From contig JAFEAO010000001.1 of NCBI GenBank assembly GCA_018266375.1, forward strand, positions 194,800 to 258,799: DNA of 64,000 nucleotides. The letters are read 5' to 3'. How positions within the stretch are numbered: position 1 is the first letter of the stretch; each line of letters begins with the position of its first letter. A program made the position numbers and the translations under genes. This DNA comes from Bdellovibrionales bacterium. Its GTDB lineage: Bacteria; Bdellovibrionota; UBA1018; CAIMNF01. Below the pieces are notes generated by a model. It was given only the letters and a program-made list of their open reading frames with translations, had not been told where the DNA came from and made no database searches. This document shows, piece after piece, positions 37,101 through 46,786 of the stretch.

Positions 37101-37215
37101 GGGTTACCCCTCGGATGTTGTGCGTGGTACTCCGAATATCAAAGCTGCAACCCGTAACGCCAACTATCACGCACACGAACAAAACACGCCGTAATAAAGT
37201 CAAAAACCTAACCAT
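34192..37215 (-). CDS. SBBP-repeat lipoprotein (about 14 tandem units)
   Basis: A 1007-aa protein. The signal peptide ends in lipobox VTGC (Cys23). After a ~40-residue linker almost the whole chain is 14 units of 63-70 residues. Each unit has C-x-G-V-S-(V/T)-D-x-x-GNVYCAG-(Y/H/N)-T, SEANGG, DAFVMKL-(D/N)-SSG-x-(V/I)-QWVTQLGAVT-x-AP and a short Ala/Asn/Asp-rich linker. The last unit is truncated. This is the SBBP / beta-propeller type of repeat. Two cysteines recur in each unit. The repeats probably fold into one or two beta-propellers outside the inner membrane. The start was moved inward to MVRFLTLL to put the signal peptide first. Function is unknown; binding or adhesion is a reasonable guess. 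Confidence 0.85.
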   Translation of the reverse strand: MVRFLTLLRRVLFVCVIVGVTGCSFDIRSTTHNIRGVTPSSTPVPLVSFLKQFGVSTALGPFFTNTANEICNQTVVDGSGNVYCAGYTDGALSEANGTNGGSDAFVMKLDSSGVIQWVTQLGAVTKAPGAPGDANQGGDFCNGVSVDATGNVYCAGYTDGALSEANGGSGDAFVMKLDSSGTVQWVTQLGAVTKAPGAPGDANQGGDFCKGVSTDTLGNVYCAGNTDGALSEANGGRNDAFVMKLDSSGVIQWVTQLGAVTKAPGAPGDANQENDFCNGVSTDTLGNVYCAGNTDGALSEANGTNGGSDAFVMKLDSSGTVQWVTQLGAVTKAPGAPGDANQDSDFCNGVSVDATGNVYCAGFTKAALSEASGGDYDAFVMKLDSSGTVQWVTQLGAVTKAPGAPGDANQGEDVCNGVSVDATGNVYCAGYTDGALSEVNGGSYDAFVMKLNSSGVIQWVAQLGAVTTAPGAPRDANRRDDFCNGVSVDATGNVYCAGHTGGVLSEVNAGVRDAVVMKLNSNGAIQWVTQLGAVTKVPGVPAVYNRNDERCQSVSTDTLGNVYCAGYTDGTLTEANGGGKDAFVMKIDSSGTVQWVTQLGAVTKAPGAPGDANQGDDVCKGVSVDATGNVYCAGYTSGALSETNGGNYDAFVMKLNSSGVIQWVTQLGAVTMAPNAPVGANVGNDYCNGVSVDATGNVYCAGHTFGILSEAIGGRWNSDVFVMKLDSNGAIQWVTQLGAVTKAPGAPAGANAFSEVCNGVSVDATGNVYCAGQTSAKLSENSGGSYDAFVMKLDSSGVVQWLTQLGAVTKAPGAPVNANQGFDFCNGVSVDALGNVYCAGYTTGALSEANGAGGTSDAFVMKLNSSGVIQWVTQLGAVTMTPNAPVGANVGNDYCNGVSVDALGNVYCAGYTDGALSEANGAGGASDAFVMKLDSSGVVQWLTQLGAVTKAPGAPVNANQDFDFCNGVSVDATGNVYCAGHTGGVLSEANGGYYDAFILKLKPDGKF
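34201..37000 (-). repeat. Tandem coding repeats of about 200-210 bp
   Basis: The SBBP units are also repeated at DNA level. Some distant copies differ by a single base over more than 100 bases: the blocks beginning near 34318 and 34738 are nearly identical, 420 bases apart. The blocks at about 34529 and 35154 also match. This shows recent duplication of pairs of units and ongoing homogenisation. Confidence 0.85.
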
Positions 37216-37323
37216 TATTTTTATAGTATTATTGAAATCTAACAATTGGAATGTGTCGTGTTGGACACGGCATATTGACTTGAAATCCTTATAAAAACCG
37301 ACTGATCCAATTCAGATACTTAA

Positions 37324-39480
37324 CTACATCTCTAGACTTAAGAGCTTCAACTGGCGCAGCAGATCCCGCAATTCTGCCGCTTTTTCGAACTCAAGATTCT
37401 TGGCTGCTTCGCGCATGTCGACTTCGAGTTTTCGGACGGTCGCAGGCAGTTTTGCAAAACTCACAAACCGATCTCCGAGCAAGGTTTTGATCGCATCCGC
37501 GCGAGAAATCTCGTCGACGTAATCCAGGAGTTTGGTATCGAGCTGATGCTGAAGCGTGCGGATCCCACGAGCGCGGCCGCTCATCACGCCGCCTTTTTCG
37601 TCGGCATCGGCGCTCGGCCACATCCCTTGACCGAGACTTCCATCGCCAGCTTCGGCACGAACAGGTTCAGCGATTTTCTTTTGAATCGTTTGGGGTGTAA
37701 CGCCGTGTTTGGCATTGAATTCTGATTGAATCTCACGACGGCGTTTGGTTTCTTTAATCGCAACATCCATACTGTGAGTGACTTTATCCGCGTAAAGAAT
37801 CACGAATCCGTTCAAGTTCCGAGCGGCGCGCCCGATGGTTTGAATCAGCGAGCGTTCCGATCGTAAAAAACCTTCTTTGTCGGCATCCATGATGGCCACC
37901 ATCGAGACTTCAGGCAAATCAAGGCCCTCACGAAGCAGGTTAATTCCGATCAAGACATCGAAAGTACCGAGACGTAGATCGCGCAAAATCTCGATCCGTT
38001 CCAGTGTTTCAATATCCGAGTGCAAGTACTTTACCTTGATCTGTTTCTCGGTGTAGTAACGGGTCAGATCCTCGGCCAAGCGCTTGGTGAGCGTGGTCAC
38101 GAGCACCCGCTCGTTACGGCCGATCCGGATTTCAATTTCTTCGAGTAGGTTTGCGACTTGATTTTGAGCGCCACGCACTTCAACGATCGGATCGACAAGA
38201 CCGGTCGGTCGAATCACTTGCTGAACGACGTCGGGCGCGGCCTCAGGACTTGGCTTTACCAGATCGAGCTCGTACTGGCCGGGCGTCGCCGACACGTAAA
38301 TCGTCTGGCGAATCAGCTTTTCCCACTCCTGGAAATTAAGCGGACGGTTGTCAAGCGCCGAAGGCAAGCGGAATCCGTGCTCCACCAAGTTCAGCTTCCG
38401 AGCGCGATCCCCGCGATACATTCCGCCGATTTGCGGAATCGTAGCGTGACTCTCGTCGACGATGCAAAGCCAGTTGTCCGGAAAATAGTCCATGAGCGTC
38501 GGGGGCGGATCACCAGGATTTCGGCCGGTAAGATGGCGTGAGTAGTTCTCAATGCCCTGACAAAATCCGATTTGCTCCATCATCTCGAGATCAAATTGCG
38601 TGCGCTGATTGAGGCGCTGAGCCTCGAGCAGTTTATTTTGCGACTGCAATTCTTGAAGCACTGTTTGCAGCTCCTCACGAATTGAGCTCATCGCACGTTT
38701 ACGGTTATCGAGCGTCGTCACGTAGTGGCTGGCGGGATAAATCGTCACGCGCGGAATTTTGTCGTATCTGATCCCACGTAACGGATCGAAGGTTGAAATT
38801 TGCTCGAGGTCATCGCCAAAAAACTCGAGACGGACGACAACTTCTTCTTCATATGCCGGATAAATTTCGACGACTTCACCACGGACTCGAAACGTACCGC
38901 GATGAAAGTCGATGTCATTGCGTTCGTATTGGATCTCTAGCAGCTTCTTCAAAACTTCCTGGCGCTTGTAAGTTTTGCCGGCCTCGAGATATAAAATCAA
39001 ACCTTCGTACGCTTCGGGGCTTCCGAGACCGTAGATGCACGATACCGACGAAACGATTACGACATCATTGCGCTCAAGCAGCGAACGCGTCGCAGAGTGC
39101 CGGAGCTTGTCGATCTCGTCGTTAATCTGCGAATCCTTTTCGATGTAGGTGTCACTCGATGGGATATAAGCCTCAGGCTGATAGTAATCGTAGTAACTGA
39201 CGAAGTACTCGACGGCGTTGTTAGGAAAGAATTCTTTGAACTCGGAATAGAGCTGCGCCGCGAGGGTTTTATTATGGGCCAGAATCAACGTCGGACGATT
39301 CACGTTTGCGATGACGTTTGCCATCGTAAACGTTTTGCCCGAGCCGGTAACACCCAGGAGAACTTGCGCGGCCTTACCATCTTTGAGTCCGCGCGTTAAT
39401 CTTTCAATGGCCTGTGGCTGATCACCGGTAGGCTGATAGGTTGTGGCGATTTCAAATTTTTTATCCGTAAAGATCGGCAT
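37324..39480 (-). CDS. uvrB: UvrABC system protein B
   Basis: A 718-aa helicase-like damage-recognition subunit of nucleotide excision repair. The start region [20 protein letters not shown] and Walker [18 protein letters not shown] (about residue 45) are canonical. So are the beta-hairpin region [23 protein letters not shown], helicase motifs [19 protein letters not shown] and [30 protein letters not shown], and the C-terminal UVR domain ([22 protein letters not shown]). The start was moved 30 bases inward to MPIFTDKKF by comparison with UvrB N-termini. It is divergent from serA. Confidence 0.97.
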   Translation of the reverse strand: MPIFTDKKFEIATTYQPTGDQPQAIERLTRGLKDGKAAQVLLGVTGSGKTFTMANVIANVNRPTLILAHNKTLAAQLYSEFKEFFPNNAVEYFVSYYDYYQPEAYIPSSDTYIEKDSQINDEIDKLRHSATRSLLERNDVVIVSSVSCIYGLGSPEAYEGLILYLEAGKTYKRQEVLKKLLEIQYERNDIDFHRGTFRVRGEVVEIYPAYEEEVVVRLEFFGDDLEQISTFDPLRGIRYDKIPRVTIYPASHYVTTLDNRKRAMSSIREELQTVLQELQSQNKLLEAQRLNQRTQFDLEMMEQIGFCQGIENYSRHLTGRNPGDPPPTLMDYFPDNWLCIVDESHATIPQIGGMYRGDRARKLNLVEHGFRLPSALDNRPLNFQEWEKLIRQTIYVSATPGQYELDLVKPSPEAAPDVVQQVIRPTGLVDPIVEVRGAQNQVANLLEEIEIRIGRNERVLVTTLTKRLAEDLTRYYTEKQIKVKYLHSDIETLERIEILRDLRLGTFDVLIGINLLREGLDLPEVSMVAIMDADKEGFLRSERSLIQTIGRAARNLNGFVILYADKVTHSMDVAIKETKRRREIQSEFNAKHGVTPQTIQKKIAEPVRAEAGDGSLGQGMWPSADADEKGGVMSGRARGIRTLQHQLDTKLLDYVDEISRADAIKTLLGDRFVSFAKLPATVRKLEVDMREAAKNLEFEKAAELRDLLRQLKLLSLEM

Positions 39481-39537
39481 GTGGAAATAATACACTATTT
39501 TTGGCTGCATGACCGCACTTCATGCTATTTTAAAGGC

Positions 39538-40737
39538 ATGAAAAAAGTCCTGCTTCTCGAGAACATTCATCCCATCGCCCGTGATCTTTTTGTAAAAGAA
39601 GGATTCCAAGTCGACACCATGAAGGGCGCTTTTACCGAAGCTGAGTTGATTCAAAAAGTTCCGGGTTACGATATTCTCGGTATCCGCAGTAAAACTTTCC
39701 TCACTCCAAAGTTTTTTGAAGCCGCTGAATCCGTCGGCACCGTAGGCTGCTTTTGCGTCGGCACCAACCAAGTCGACTTAAACGCCGCTCGTTCTCATGG
39801 AACAGTCGTGTTCAACGCGCCTTTTAGCAACACTCGCTCGGTCGCCGAAATGGTGATCGCCGAAATCGTCATGCTTTCCCGCAAACTCGGCACTCGCAAC
39901 ACCGAGATGCACCAAGGCGTCTGGAATAAGGGTTCGGTTCAGTGTTTTGAAGTTCGCGGCAAAACCTTGGGCATCGTGGGTTATGGTAACATCGGCGTAC
40001 AGGTTTCATACCTTGCCGAAGCCATGGGTATGCGGGTGGTGTTTTATGACGTGATTTCTAAACTCCCGATCGGTAACGCGAAACCAATGTCCACTCTTGA
40101 AGAATGCTTGGCGGAATCCGATTTCGTCACCCTGCACGTACCCGCTACCGACGGCACTTACCGAATGATCGGCACGAACGAAATCAAGCAGATGAAGCCC
40201 GGATCTTATTTAATTAACAACGCACGGGGAGACGTAGTTGACATCCCGGCGCTCGAAGCCGCGATAACGTCGAAACACCTCGCCGGCTGCGCGCTCGACG
40301 TCTATCCGGAAGAGCCCGAAAACAACACCAATTCTTATTCTTCACCGATGAAAGGAGTCGAGAACGTGATCCTGACTCCGCACATCGGTGGCGCTACCGA
40401 AGAAGCTCAAGTCAATATCGGCCGTGAAGTCGCGTCGACACTCATTCGTTTCGCGCAAACCGGTTCAACGTTTCGTTCGGTTAACTTCCCTCAAACGGAT
40501 ATTCCGCTCGATCGTCAGTTCACCCGCTTGACCAACGTCCACCAAAACGTGAAGGGGGTGTTGAAAGACATCAACGAAATTTTATCGAGCGCCGGAGCCA
40601 ACATTCAGGCCCAATCGCTCCACACCGACAAAGACATCGGTTACCTCATCACCGACCTCAATCAACCGATTACGGACGACCTCATCAAGACCATCCAGAA
40701 TCTTAAGACATCGATCCGCACACGCAGGGTGCTTTAG
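39538..40737 (+). CDS. serA: D-3-phosphoglycerate dehydrogenase
   Basis: First enzyme of serine synthesis, NAD-dependent oxidation of 3-phosphoglycerate. The 399-aa length and C-terminal ACT domain (LTNVHQNVKGVLKDINEILSSAGANIQAQ) match the E. coli type, which is feedback-inhibited by serine. The NAD-binding motif is TLGIVGYGNIGVQVSYLAEAMGMRVVFYD. Active-site regions are INNARGDVVD (Arg) and LTPHIGGATEEAQ (His). The ATG follows TAAAGG; the longest ORF adds 19 unlikely residues. It is divergent from uvrB over 57 bases. Confidence 0.95.
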   Translation: MKKVLLLENIHPIARDLFVKEGFQVDTMKGAFTEAELIQKVPGYDILGIRSKTFLTPKFFEAAESVGTVGCFCVGTNQVDLNAARSHGTVVFNAPFSNTRSVAEMVIAEIVMLSRKLGTRNTEMHQGVWNKGSVQCFEVRGKTLGIVGYGNIGVQVSYLAEAMGMRVVFYDVISKLPIGNAKPMSTLEECLAESDFVTLHVPATDGTYRMIGTNEIKQMKPGSYLINNARGDVVDIPALEAAITSKHLAGCALDVYPEEPENNTNSYSSPMKGVENVILTPHIGGATEEAQVNIGREVASTLIRFAQTGSTFRSVNFPQTDIPLDRQFTRLTNVHQNVKGVLKDINEILSSAGANIQAQSLHTDKDIGYLITDLNQPITDDLIKTIQNLKTSIRTRRVL

Positions 40738-40779
40738 TTCAGCACCTAAAACGCAACTAATTTTATTACATAATTTTAG

Positions 40780-40808
40780 TTGAAATTTTATTTATTCTGA
40801 GCTAATCT
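40780..40808 (+). promoter_or_regulatory. Sigma70-type promoter for the secreted protease
   Basis: TTGAAA, 17-base spacer, TAATCT, in an AT-rich stretch after serA. The predicted start leaves a short leader with an AAGAGG ribosome site four bases before the ATG of the protease gene. Confidence 0.5.
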
Positions 40809-40827
40809 CCTTCGAACAAGAGGCTCT

Positions 40828-41883
40828 ATGAGAGACATCATCCGTTCACTCCTCCTACTTTTGACCATCTTAAACCCAGCCGCTCACGCCGCCATCATGG
40901 GGGACAAAGACTCGCGTATCGAAATGTACCAGCTTCCCGAAGACTGGAAAGCACTCGCTGGCGCAACCGTTGCGTTCTCCACTTCCTCTCACATCGTTAA
41001 GGTTTATAACGACTGGAAAACATTTTCAGGTGGCCGGTCACTTAAAGATTCGCCAATGGTCATTCCAAACGTCACTCCAAAACACCGCTTTGCCGACCAA
41101 CCCAATATCGTCGATTGCACGGGTGTGATGGTCACTCAGGACATCATGATCACAGCTGCTCACTGTTTGCCCGAAAACGGCGACATAAACCAACTTTCTC
41201 ATACTCAAGTCGTCGCGGGTTTAGGGTATGCAAGCGAGGACCAACTCAAGACAGATCCCCTGATGATTCCACTCAATGCGATTAACATTACCGAAATCGC
41301 ACAACTTCTTTATGTTGGCACTCCCACACAGACCAACGCAGTGTCGGACTCCGACTTCGCTGTTGTACAACTCAAAAAGCCTTTGCTTGCGGTCAAACCC
41401 GTTACTTTGCAGCGCGGTTTCAAGGGTGATTATCAAACGCCAGTCGCGATCTTAGGTCACCAACTCAGTCTTCCTTTGAAAGCCGATCTCGAAGGTAAAG
41501 TTGCCGTTGCTACGGATGCGAGTCAAAAAATCGCACTCATGTTCATGGACACCGGTGGCGGAAATTCAGGAGGTCCCATCTTTGACCCAAAAACAAAATC
41601 GCTGATCGGCTTACTCATTGCATCAGGCGGTCGAGACTGGCTGGATTGCGATGCGCCTGGGGACGACGGAGTGAGCCATTCACAATACTCTTGCGAATCC
41701 CACCGGCCCGAAACCGTTGAGCAACTTGAGAATGCCCCTCAAGCCAAACGCAAACTTATAAAACAATTCTGGGCCAGGTATCCCTCCGGTATCATAACCG
41801 CCTGGGCGTCGCGCGTAATTCGCGTGGATCAGATCATGGACAAGCTAACTGAACTCGGCATCAAGTACGATGAACTAAAATAG
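40828..41883 (+). CDS. Secreted trypsin-like serine protease
   Basis: 351 aa with signal peptide MRDIIRSLLLLLTILNPAAHA. Catalytic residues of the S1 family are visible: His in IMITAAHCLP, Asp in VSDSDFAVVQLK, Ser in TGGGNSGGPIFD. A Cys in VDCTGVMV can pair with that of AAHC. A C-terminal extension of about 80 residues (from WLDCDAPGDDG to the Lys-rich end) has two further cysteines and no recognised fold. It is preceded by a good promoter and followed by a terminator shared with lon. Confidence 0.9.
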   Translation: MRDIIRSLLLLLTILNPAAHAAIMGDKDSRIEMYQLPEDWKALAGATVAFSTSSHIVKVYNDWKTFSGGRSLKDSPMVIPNVTPKHRFADQPNIVDCTGVMVTQDIMITAAHCLPENGDINQLSHTQVVAGLGYASEDQLKTDPLMIPLNAINITEIAQLLYVGTPTQTNAVSDSDFAVVQLKKPLLAVKPVTLQRGFKGDYQTPVAILGHQLSLPLKADLEGKVAVATDASQKIALMFMDTGGGNSGGPIFDPKTKSLIGLLIASGGRDWLDCDAPGDDGVSHSQYSCESHRPETVEQLENAPQAKRKLIKQFWARYPSGIITAWASRVIRVDQIMDKLTELGIKYDELK

Positions 41884-41893
41884 TAAACAAAAA

Positions 41894-41920
41894 GAGCCTG
41901 GACCGATCCGATCCAGGCTC
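41894..41920 (-). terminator. Intrinsic terminator of lon
   Basis: A perfect 9-bp stem GAGCCTGGA / TCCAGGCTC with a 9-base loop. On the minus strand it is followed at once by TTTTTGTTT, a classic rho-independent terminator 26 bases after the lon stop. On the plus strand the T-run is weaker, but it may also end the protease transcript. Confidence 0.85.
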
Positions 41921-41945
41921 CATTCCGTAAATTTTTGTAAGTCTG

Positions 41946-44408
41946 TTAGTGCTTAATTGTTGCGCCTCGTTTTTCTTTAGTAGGCTTTTCGATCAGGGCC
42001 GCTGGCACTTCGCCCACGACACCGGCCTTCGCCAAGAACTCGCTCGGTTTTTCCAAGTTGAGCGCGACGCGCAACACTTGGTCGACGTGATCCACGGGGA
42101 TGATCTGTACGCCCGCCTTGATTTCGTCCGGGATCTTTTTAAGATCAGCGACGTTATCTTTCGGGATGATCACGGTCTTAATGCCTGAGATTTTAGCCGC
42201 AAGCAATTTTTCTTTCAGACCGCCGATCGGAAGCACGCGCCCACGCAAGGTCACCTCACCGGTCATCGCAACATCTCGTTTGACTGGGATTTTAGTGAGC
42301 GCCGAAGTGATCGCGGTCGTCATCGTGATACCTGCAGACGGACCGTCCTTGGGTACCGCGCCTTCCGGTACGTGCAAGTGGATATCGATGTTTTGATAGA
42401 AGTCCGGGCTTAAGCCCAAAGCTTCCGCGCGCGAGCGAACGTATGACATTGCCGTCGTCGCCGACTCTTGCATCACATCACCGAGCTTACCCGTGATTTT
42501 CACGGCACCCTTACCTGGAACGACCGACACTTCGATTTGGAGCATCTCGCCACCCATCTCGGTGTAAGCCAACCCGTTGGTGAGACCCACTTCGTGGTTT
42601 TCTTCGAGTTTGTTCTGAAGGTAACGTGCAGGTCCGAGCAATTCCTCGAGATCGTCCGAGCGCACCCGGATTGGACTGGCCGTTACGGATTTCTTGGACT
42701 TCACGGCCTCAAGACGGGCATCGACCAACTTCTTCGCCACCTTACGGCAGAGAGTCGCGATCAAGCGTTCCATGTTACGGACGCCGGCTTCACGAGTGTA
42801 CAGGCGGATCACGCCGCGAAGAGCTTCGTCGTCGACGGTAATGTCCTCGGTCTTAAGGCCGTGCTGTTCCATTTGCTTCGGAAGCAAGTATTTTTTCGCG
42901 ATATTGAACTTCTCGATCTCAGTGTAACCCGAAATGTTGATGATCTCCATACGATCGAGGAGCGGACGAGGTACGCCCGAGAGAGAATTCGCGGTCAGCA
43001 CGAACATCACTTTCGAGAGATCGTAGTCCACTTCGAGGTAGTGATCGCCGAAATTATGGTTTTGTTCCGGGTCGAGCACTTCGAGGAGAGCCGAAGACGG
43101 GTCACCGCGGAAATCCATGCTCATCTTATCCACTTCGTCCAAGAGGAACACCGGGTTCGATGAACCCGCTTTTTTCAGGGATTGAATGATTTTTCCCGGG
43201 AGTGCGCCGACGTAGGTGCGACGGTGTCCACGTATCTCGGCCTCGTCTCTCACGCCACCCATCGAAGCGCGGATGAATTTTTTATTCAAAGCTCGGGAAA
43301 TGGATTTTGCAAGCGATGTCTTACCTACGCCTGGGGGCCCAAGGAAGCAGAGGATCTGGCCCTTGGAGTTTTCAGTAAGGGTTCTGACCGCAAGATACTC
43401 GAGCAAACGCTCTTTCACATCGTCTAGACCGTAGTGGTCTTCGTTCAAGATATCTTCAGCTGCGCCCAAGTCATTGCTATCTTCAGTGTACTCGCCCCAA
43501 GGAAGTGTGATCAACCAATCGATGTAGTTGCGCACGACGGTCGCCTCGGCGGACATCGGCGACATCATCTTCAGCTTTTTGACCTCCTTTATGGCTTTCT
43601 CTCTCGCCTCTTTACTCATGGCCTTGGACTTGATCTGTTTTTCGATCGCCATGATCTCGGCTTTGAATTCGTCTTTCTCGCCCAGCTCTTTCTGAATGGC
43701 CTGCATTTGCTCATTCAAATAGTATTCTTTCTGTGACTTCTCCATCTGCTTCTTCACGCGCGTGCGGATACGGCGTTCGACTTGAAGAATTTCGATTTCA
43801 CCCTGCATGAGCTCGAGCAATTTTTCGAGACGCTTGGTCGGATCGGTGATTTCAAGCACCGCTTGCTTGTCTTCGAAACGAAGATTCAAGTGAGCGACGA
43901 TCACGTCACCCAAGCGAGAAGGATCTTCGATCCCGTTCACACTCATGAGCATTTCAGGCGGGATGCGCTTGTTGAGTTTTACGTAGTTTTCGAAGGTCGC
44001 TTTCAGAGAGCGAACAAGTGCTTCAGTCTCGACGCCCTTTTCAGAGCCTTCGTTGATGACTTCGACTTCGGCGACGATCATGTTTTCGCCATCGTCAAAT
44101 TTCAGCATCTTCGCGCGACGCTTACCCTCGATCAACACTTTTACCGTATTGTCCGGAAGCCGAAGAATCTGGAGAATGGTGCCGAGAGTACCGATCTGGA
44201 AAATATCTTTCTCGCCCGGATTGACAGTGGTCGCTTGCTTTTGTGCGACCAAGAAGAGTTCCTTCTTTTTTTCGACGCATTCTTCGAGAGCGTGAATTGA
44301 TTTTTCACGGCCTACGAAGAGTGGAACCACCATGTGTGGAAACACGATGACTTCGCGTAGTGGAAGTACTGGAACTATGAATTTTTCTGTTTTACTGGAT
44401 TTGCTCAT
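41946..44408 (-). CDS. lon: ATP-dependent protease Lon
   Basis: An 820-aa AAA+ protease that degrades misfolded and regulatory proteins. The N-terminal substrate domain starts [24 protein letters not shown]. The AAA+ module has Walker [15 protein letters not shown] (about residue 360) and [10 protein letters not shown]. The C-terminal S16 domain has the catalytic Ser in [14 protein letters not shown] (about residue 690) and the Lys in [16 protein letters not shown]. The start at [10 protein letters not shown] was preferred by family length; the longest ORF adds 24 residues from another ATG (44480) and cannot be excluded, since neither has a clear ribosome site. It lies downstream of clpP-clpX and an ATP-grasp gene on the same strand. 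Confidence 0.96.
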   Translation of the reverse strand: MSKSSKTEKFIVPVLPLREVIVFPHMVVPLFVGREKSIHALEECVEKKKELFLVAQKQATTVNPGEKDIFQIGTLGTILQILRLPDNTVKVLIEGKRRAKMLKFDDGENMIVAEVEVINEGSEKGVETEALVRSLKATFENYVKLNKRIPPEMLMSVNGIEDPSRLGDVIVAHLNLRFEDKQAVLEITDPTKRLEKLLELMQGEIEILQVERRIRTRVKKQMEKSQKEYYLNEQMQAIQKELGEKDEFKAEIMAIEKQIKSKAMSKEAREKAIKEVKKLKMMSPMSAEATVVRNYIDWLITLPWGEYTEDSNDLGAAEDILNEDHYGLDDVKERLLEYLAVRTLTENSKGQILCFLGPPGVGKTSLAKSISRALNKKFIRASMGGVRDEAEIRGHRRTYVGALPGKIIQSLKKAGSSNPVFLLDEVDKMSMDFRGDPSSALLEVLDPEQNHNFGDHYLEVDYDLSKVMFVLTANSLSGVPRPLLDRMEIINISGYTEIEKFNIAKKYLLPKQMEQHGLKTEDITVDDEALRGVIRLYTREAGVRNMERLIATLCRKVAKKLVDARLEAVKSKKSVTASPIRVRSDDLEELLGPARYLQNKLEENHEVGLTNGLAYTEMGGEMLQIEVSVVPGKGAVKITGKLGDVMQESATTAMSYVRSRAEALGLSPDFYQNIDIHLHVPEGAVPKDGPSAGITMTTAITSALTKIPVKRDVAMTGEVTLRGRVLPIGGLKEKLLAAKISGIKTVIIPKDNVADLKKIPDEIKAGVQIIPVDHVDQVLRVALNLEKPSEFLAKAGVVGEVPAALIEKPTKEKRGATIKH

Positions 44409-44611
44409 CTGGGATATGCGCAAAGAACCGGATGGTGAGGGTATTCGAAGAGCCCGGTCCTTAGACTCCTTCCTAACCATTATTTCACCACAGATTTCTA
44501 GATTCGTGTGAACTTTCTTTATTCAAATATAAACGGTAACTGAGGCAAAAAATTTTGTGATTTTAGCTGCTTGACAGCTGTAATAATCGGCCCATGTGGT
44601 GCACTGTGATA
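44409..44611 (-). promoter_or_regulatory. lon upstream region
   Basis: Between the ATP-grasp stop and lon. It holds AT-rich sequence, an AGCTG/CAGCT inverted repeat at about 44567-44581 with a short T-rich stretch beyond it (possible weak terminator), and a TTGCCT hexamer without a convincing -10. No heat-shock (CIRCE or sigma32) consensus was recognised. Confidence 0.3.
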
Positions 44612-45484
44612 CTAAATTAAAGAATTGAGCGCACTCACGAAGTTCGCAGAAGCTAGTTCCGTCGATGTACCAAAAAAGAGCATCGGCTCGATGAGTTCGA
44701 GCTCCATGAGCACAGGCCCTCCGGAAGTTTGAATGAAATCAACGCGTGCGACAAGCAAAGGGTCTGGAACTTTCTGTAAGACGCGCTCGCCGAACTGGAT
44801 TTCCGCCTCAGTCGGCACATAAGCGCGCTTCGTTCCACCGTAAGCTTCTTGCACGCGAAAGTCCCCGCCCTTCGGGCTTTTCACGACCGCATGACTGAAT
44901 TTTTTGCCGAAGAAATTCAAAGAAATTTCACCCGTCGAAATTTCGGGGAGATAAGGTTGAATCAAATAATCGCGACCGCTTGCCTGTGACTGCAGTAGCG
45001 CCGCTGATAATTCATAGCGTTTAACACGACTCAATCCTTCGGAAGTAGCGCTGATCGCCGGCTTGAAAATCCACTCTTCGACACGCATTAAAGCCAAATC
45101 GTGCTCGATTTCTCGCAAGGAATCCGTGGGTTTCAGCATCCAAGTCGACACGACCGGCACTCCCCGTTCCAAAAGATCAAGCAGATAGGATTTATGTGAG
45201 TTCCATTTCAAAATCGAAAATGGGTTGAATAACGGTGAAACCAGGGATATCGCTTCCATTCGTTCCAAAAACTCGTCGCAGCGCTGGGTATAATCCCAAG
45301 TCGTGCGAACCATCACAGCGTCGAACTTTTCGGATGGATTAAAGCGATTCCATGCCACTAGCCGTACGGAATACCCCTGGCGCTCGAGTTCGGTCACAAG
45401 AAAATCATCGTCTTGCGCGAGTTTCCCGTCCGGATGGGCAAAGATGTCCTCACAAGTGAGTAAACAAACCCGTTTCTTCAACAT
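44612..45484 (-). CDS. ATP-grasp family protein
   Basis: A 290-aa protein of the ATP-grasp fold related to RimK/glutathione-synthetase-like and DcsG-like ligases. The N-terminal Rossmann part begins KRVCLLTCEDIFAHPDGKLAQDDDFLVTELERQGY. The ATP-binding strands read EEWIFKPAISATSEG and YLIQPYLPEISTGEISLNFFGKKFSHAV. The metal-binding tail is ARVDFIQTSGGPVLMELELIEPMLFF, with acidic residues where the family has E-x-N or E-x-E. It probably forms an amide or peptide bond; substrate unknown. It starts 9 bases after clpX, inside the clpP-clpX-lon cluster, so co-expression with the protease genes is likely. Confidence 0.85.
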   Translation of the reverse strand: MLKKRVCLLTCEDIFAHPDGKLAQDDDFLVTELERQGYSVRLVAWNRFNPSEKFDAVMVRTTWDYTQRCDEFLERMEAISLVSPLFNPFSILKWNSHKSYLLDLLERGVPVVSTWMLKPTDSLREIEHDLALMRVEEWIFKPAISATSEGLSRVKRYELSAALLQSQASGRDYLIQPYLPEISTGEISLNFFGKKFSHAVVKSPKGGDFRVQEAYGGTKRAYVPTEAEIQFGERVLQKVPDPLLVARVDFIQTSGGPVLMELELIEPMLFFGTSTELASANFVSALNSLI

Positions 45485-45493
45485 GTGCCGACT

Positions 45494-46780
45494 TCACGCG
45501 GTCTCAGTTTTACTTTGGTCGTGCATGATCAAAGGTTTTTCACCTTTGGTGATCGAGTCTCGGGTCAAAATCACCTTCTTGACCGTCGAATCGTTCGGAA
45601 GGTCGTACATCACGTCGAGCATCGATTGCTCGAGGATCGCTCGCAGACCGCGGGCGCCGGTATTACGTTTGATCGCTTCTTTCGCGATCGCTTCGAGAGC
45701 GCCATTTTCGAACTCGAGCTGAACTCCATCGTACTCAAGAAGTTTAGTGTATTGCTTCGTGAGGGCGTTCTTCGGCTGAGTAAGAATATTCATGAGTGCC
45801 GATTCGTCGAGCTCGTCGAGAGTAGCGATGATCGGTACCCGGCCGATGAACTCGGGGATCATCCCGAATTTCACCAAGTCTTCCGGTTCCGATTGCGCGA
45901 ACAATTTCGAGATCGTGAGATCTTCTTTGGTCGTCACGTTAGCGCTGATCCCGAGACTGCGCTTGCCCTTGCGTTGAGCCACGATTTTATCGAGACCCAC
46001 GAATGCCCCTCCCACGATGAAGAGAATGTTGCGGGTGTCGACTTGAATAAACTCTTGCTGAGGATGCTTGCGGCCACCCTTGGGAGGGATGTTGGCAATC
46101 GTGCCTTCCATGAGCTTAAGCAGCGCTTGTTGCACGCCCTCGCCGCTCACGTCGCGGGTGATCGAAGGGTTTTCGCTCTTACGTGAGATCTTATCAATTT
46201 CGTCGATGTAAACGATACCACGTTGAGCTTTCTCAACGTTGTTCTCCGCGTTTTGGAGCAAATTCAGAATAATGTTCTCGACGTCTTCACCCACGTAACC
46301 CGCTTCCGTGAGGGTCGTCGCATCCGCGATCGCAAACGGCACATTCAACACGCGCGCAAGCGACTCGGCAAGAAGGGTTTTACCCGAGCCGGTCGGACCC
46401 ACGAGGAGAATGTTCGACTTGGAAAGTTCAACGCCGGATTTGTCGCCTTTTTTCAAAGTCGTTTGATGTTGAATACGCTTGTAGTGGTTGTAAACCGCGA
46501 CCGAAAGAATACGCTTCGCGCGATCTTGCCCGATGACGTAATCGTCCAAGAAAGTTTTGATCTCGGACGGTTTCGGAAGGGCGCTGCCGCTCGGACCCAC
46601 GCCCGTCGCAGCCGTGCCTTTTTGACCTTCTTCGCGAATGATGTCGTTACAAAGATCGATGCACTCGTCGCAGATGTACACGCTTGGGCCCGCGATCAGT
46701 TTTTTAACTTCACGTTGACTTTTACCGCAAAAAGAGCAGGTCAAATTACCGAAACCACTGCCGTACTTTGGTGTATCCAT
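45494..46780 (-). CDS. clpX: ATP-dependent Clp protease ATP-binding subunit ClpX
   Basis: A 428-aa unfoldase that recognises tagged substrates and feeds them to ClpP. The N-terminal zinc-binding domain has [13 protein letters not shown] ... [14 protein letters not shown]. Walker A is [18 protein letters not shown] (about residue 125), Walker [14 protein letters not shown]. The pore loop [11 protein letters not shown] and the ClpP-binding IGF-type loop region (SLGISANV, in place of LGF) are present. It starts 6 bases after the clpP stop, so translation is probably linked. Confidence 0.97.
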   Translation of the reverse strand: MDTPKYGSGFGNLTCSFCGKSQREVKKLIAGPSVYICDECIDLCNDIIREEGQKGTAATGVGPSGSALPKPSEIKTFLDDYVIGQDRAKRILSVAVYNHYKRIQHQTTLKKGDKSGVELSKSNILLVGPTGSGKTLLAESLARVLNVPFAIADATTLTEAGYVGEDVENIILNLLQNAENNVEKAQRGIVYIDEIDKISRKSENPSITRDVSGEGVQQALLKLMEGTIANIPPKGGRKHPQQEFIQVDTRNILFIVGGAFVGLDKIVAQRKGKRSLGISANVTTKEDLTISKLFAQSEPEDLVKFGMIPEFIGRVPIIATLDELDESALMNILTQPKNALTKQYTKLLEYDGVQLEFENGALEAIAKEAIKRNTGARGLRAILEQSMLDVMYDLPNDSTVKKVILTRDSITKGEKPLIMHDQSKTETA

Positions 46781-46786
46781 GTTTCT

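Noticed and set aside
42468..43163. 231-aa plus-strand ORF opposite lon
   Set aside because: Antisense to the AAA+ domain of Lon; His/Phe/Arg-rich shadow with no start signals.
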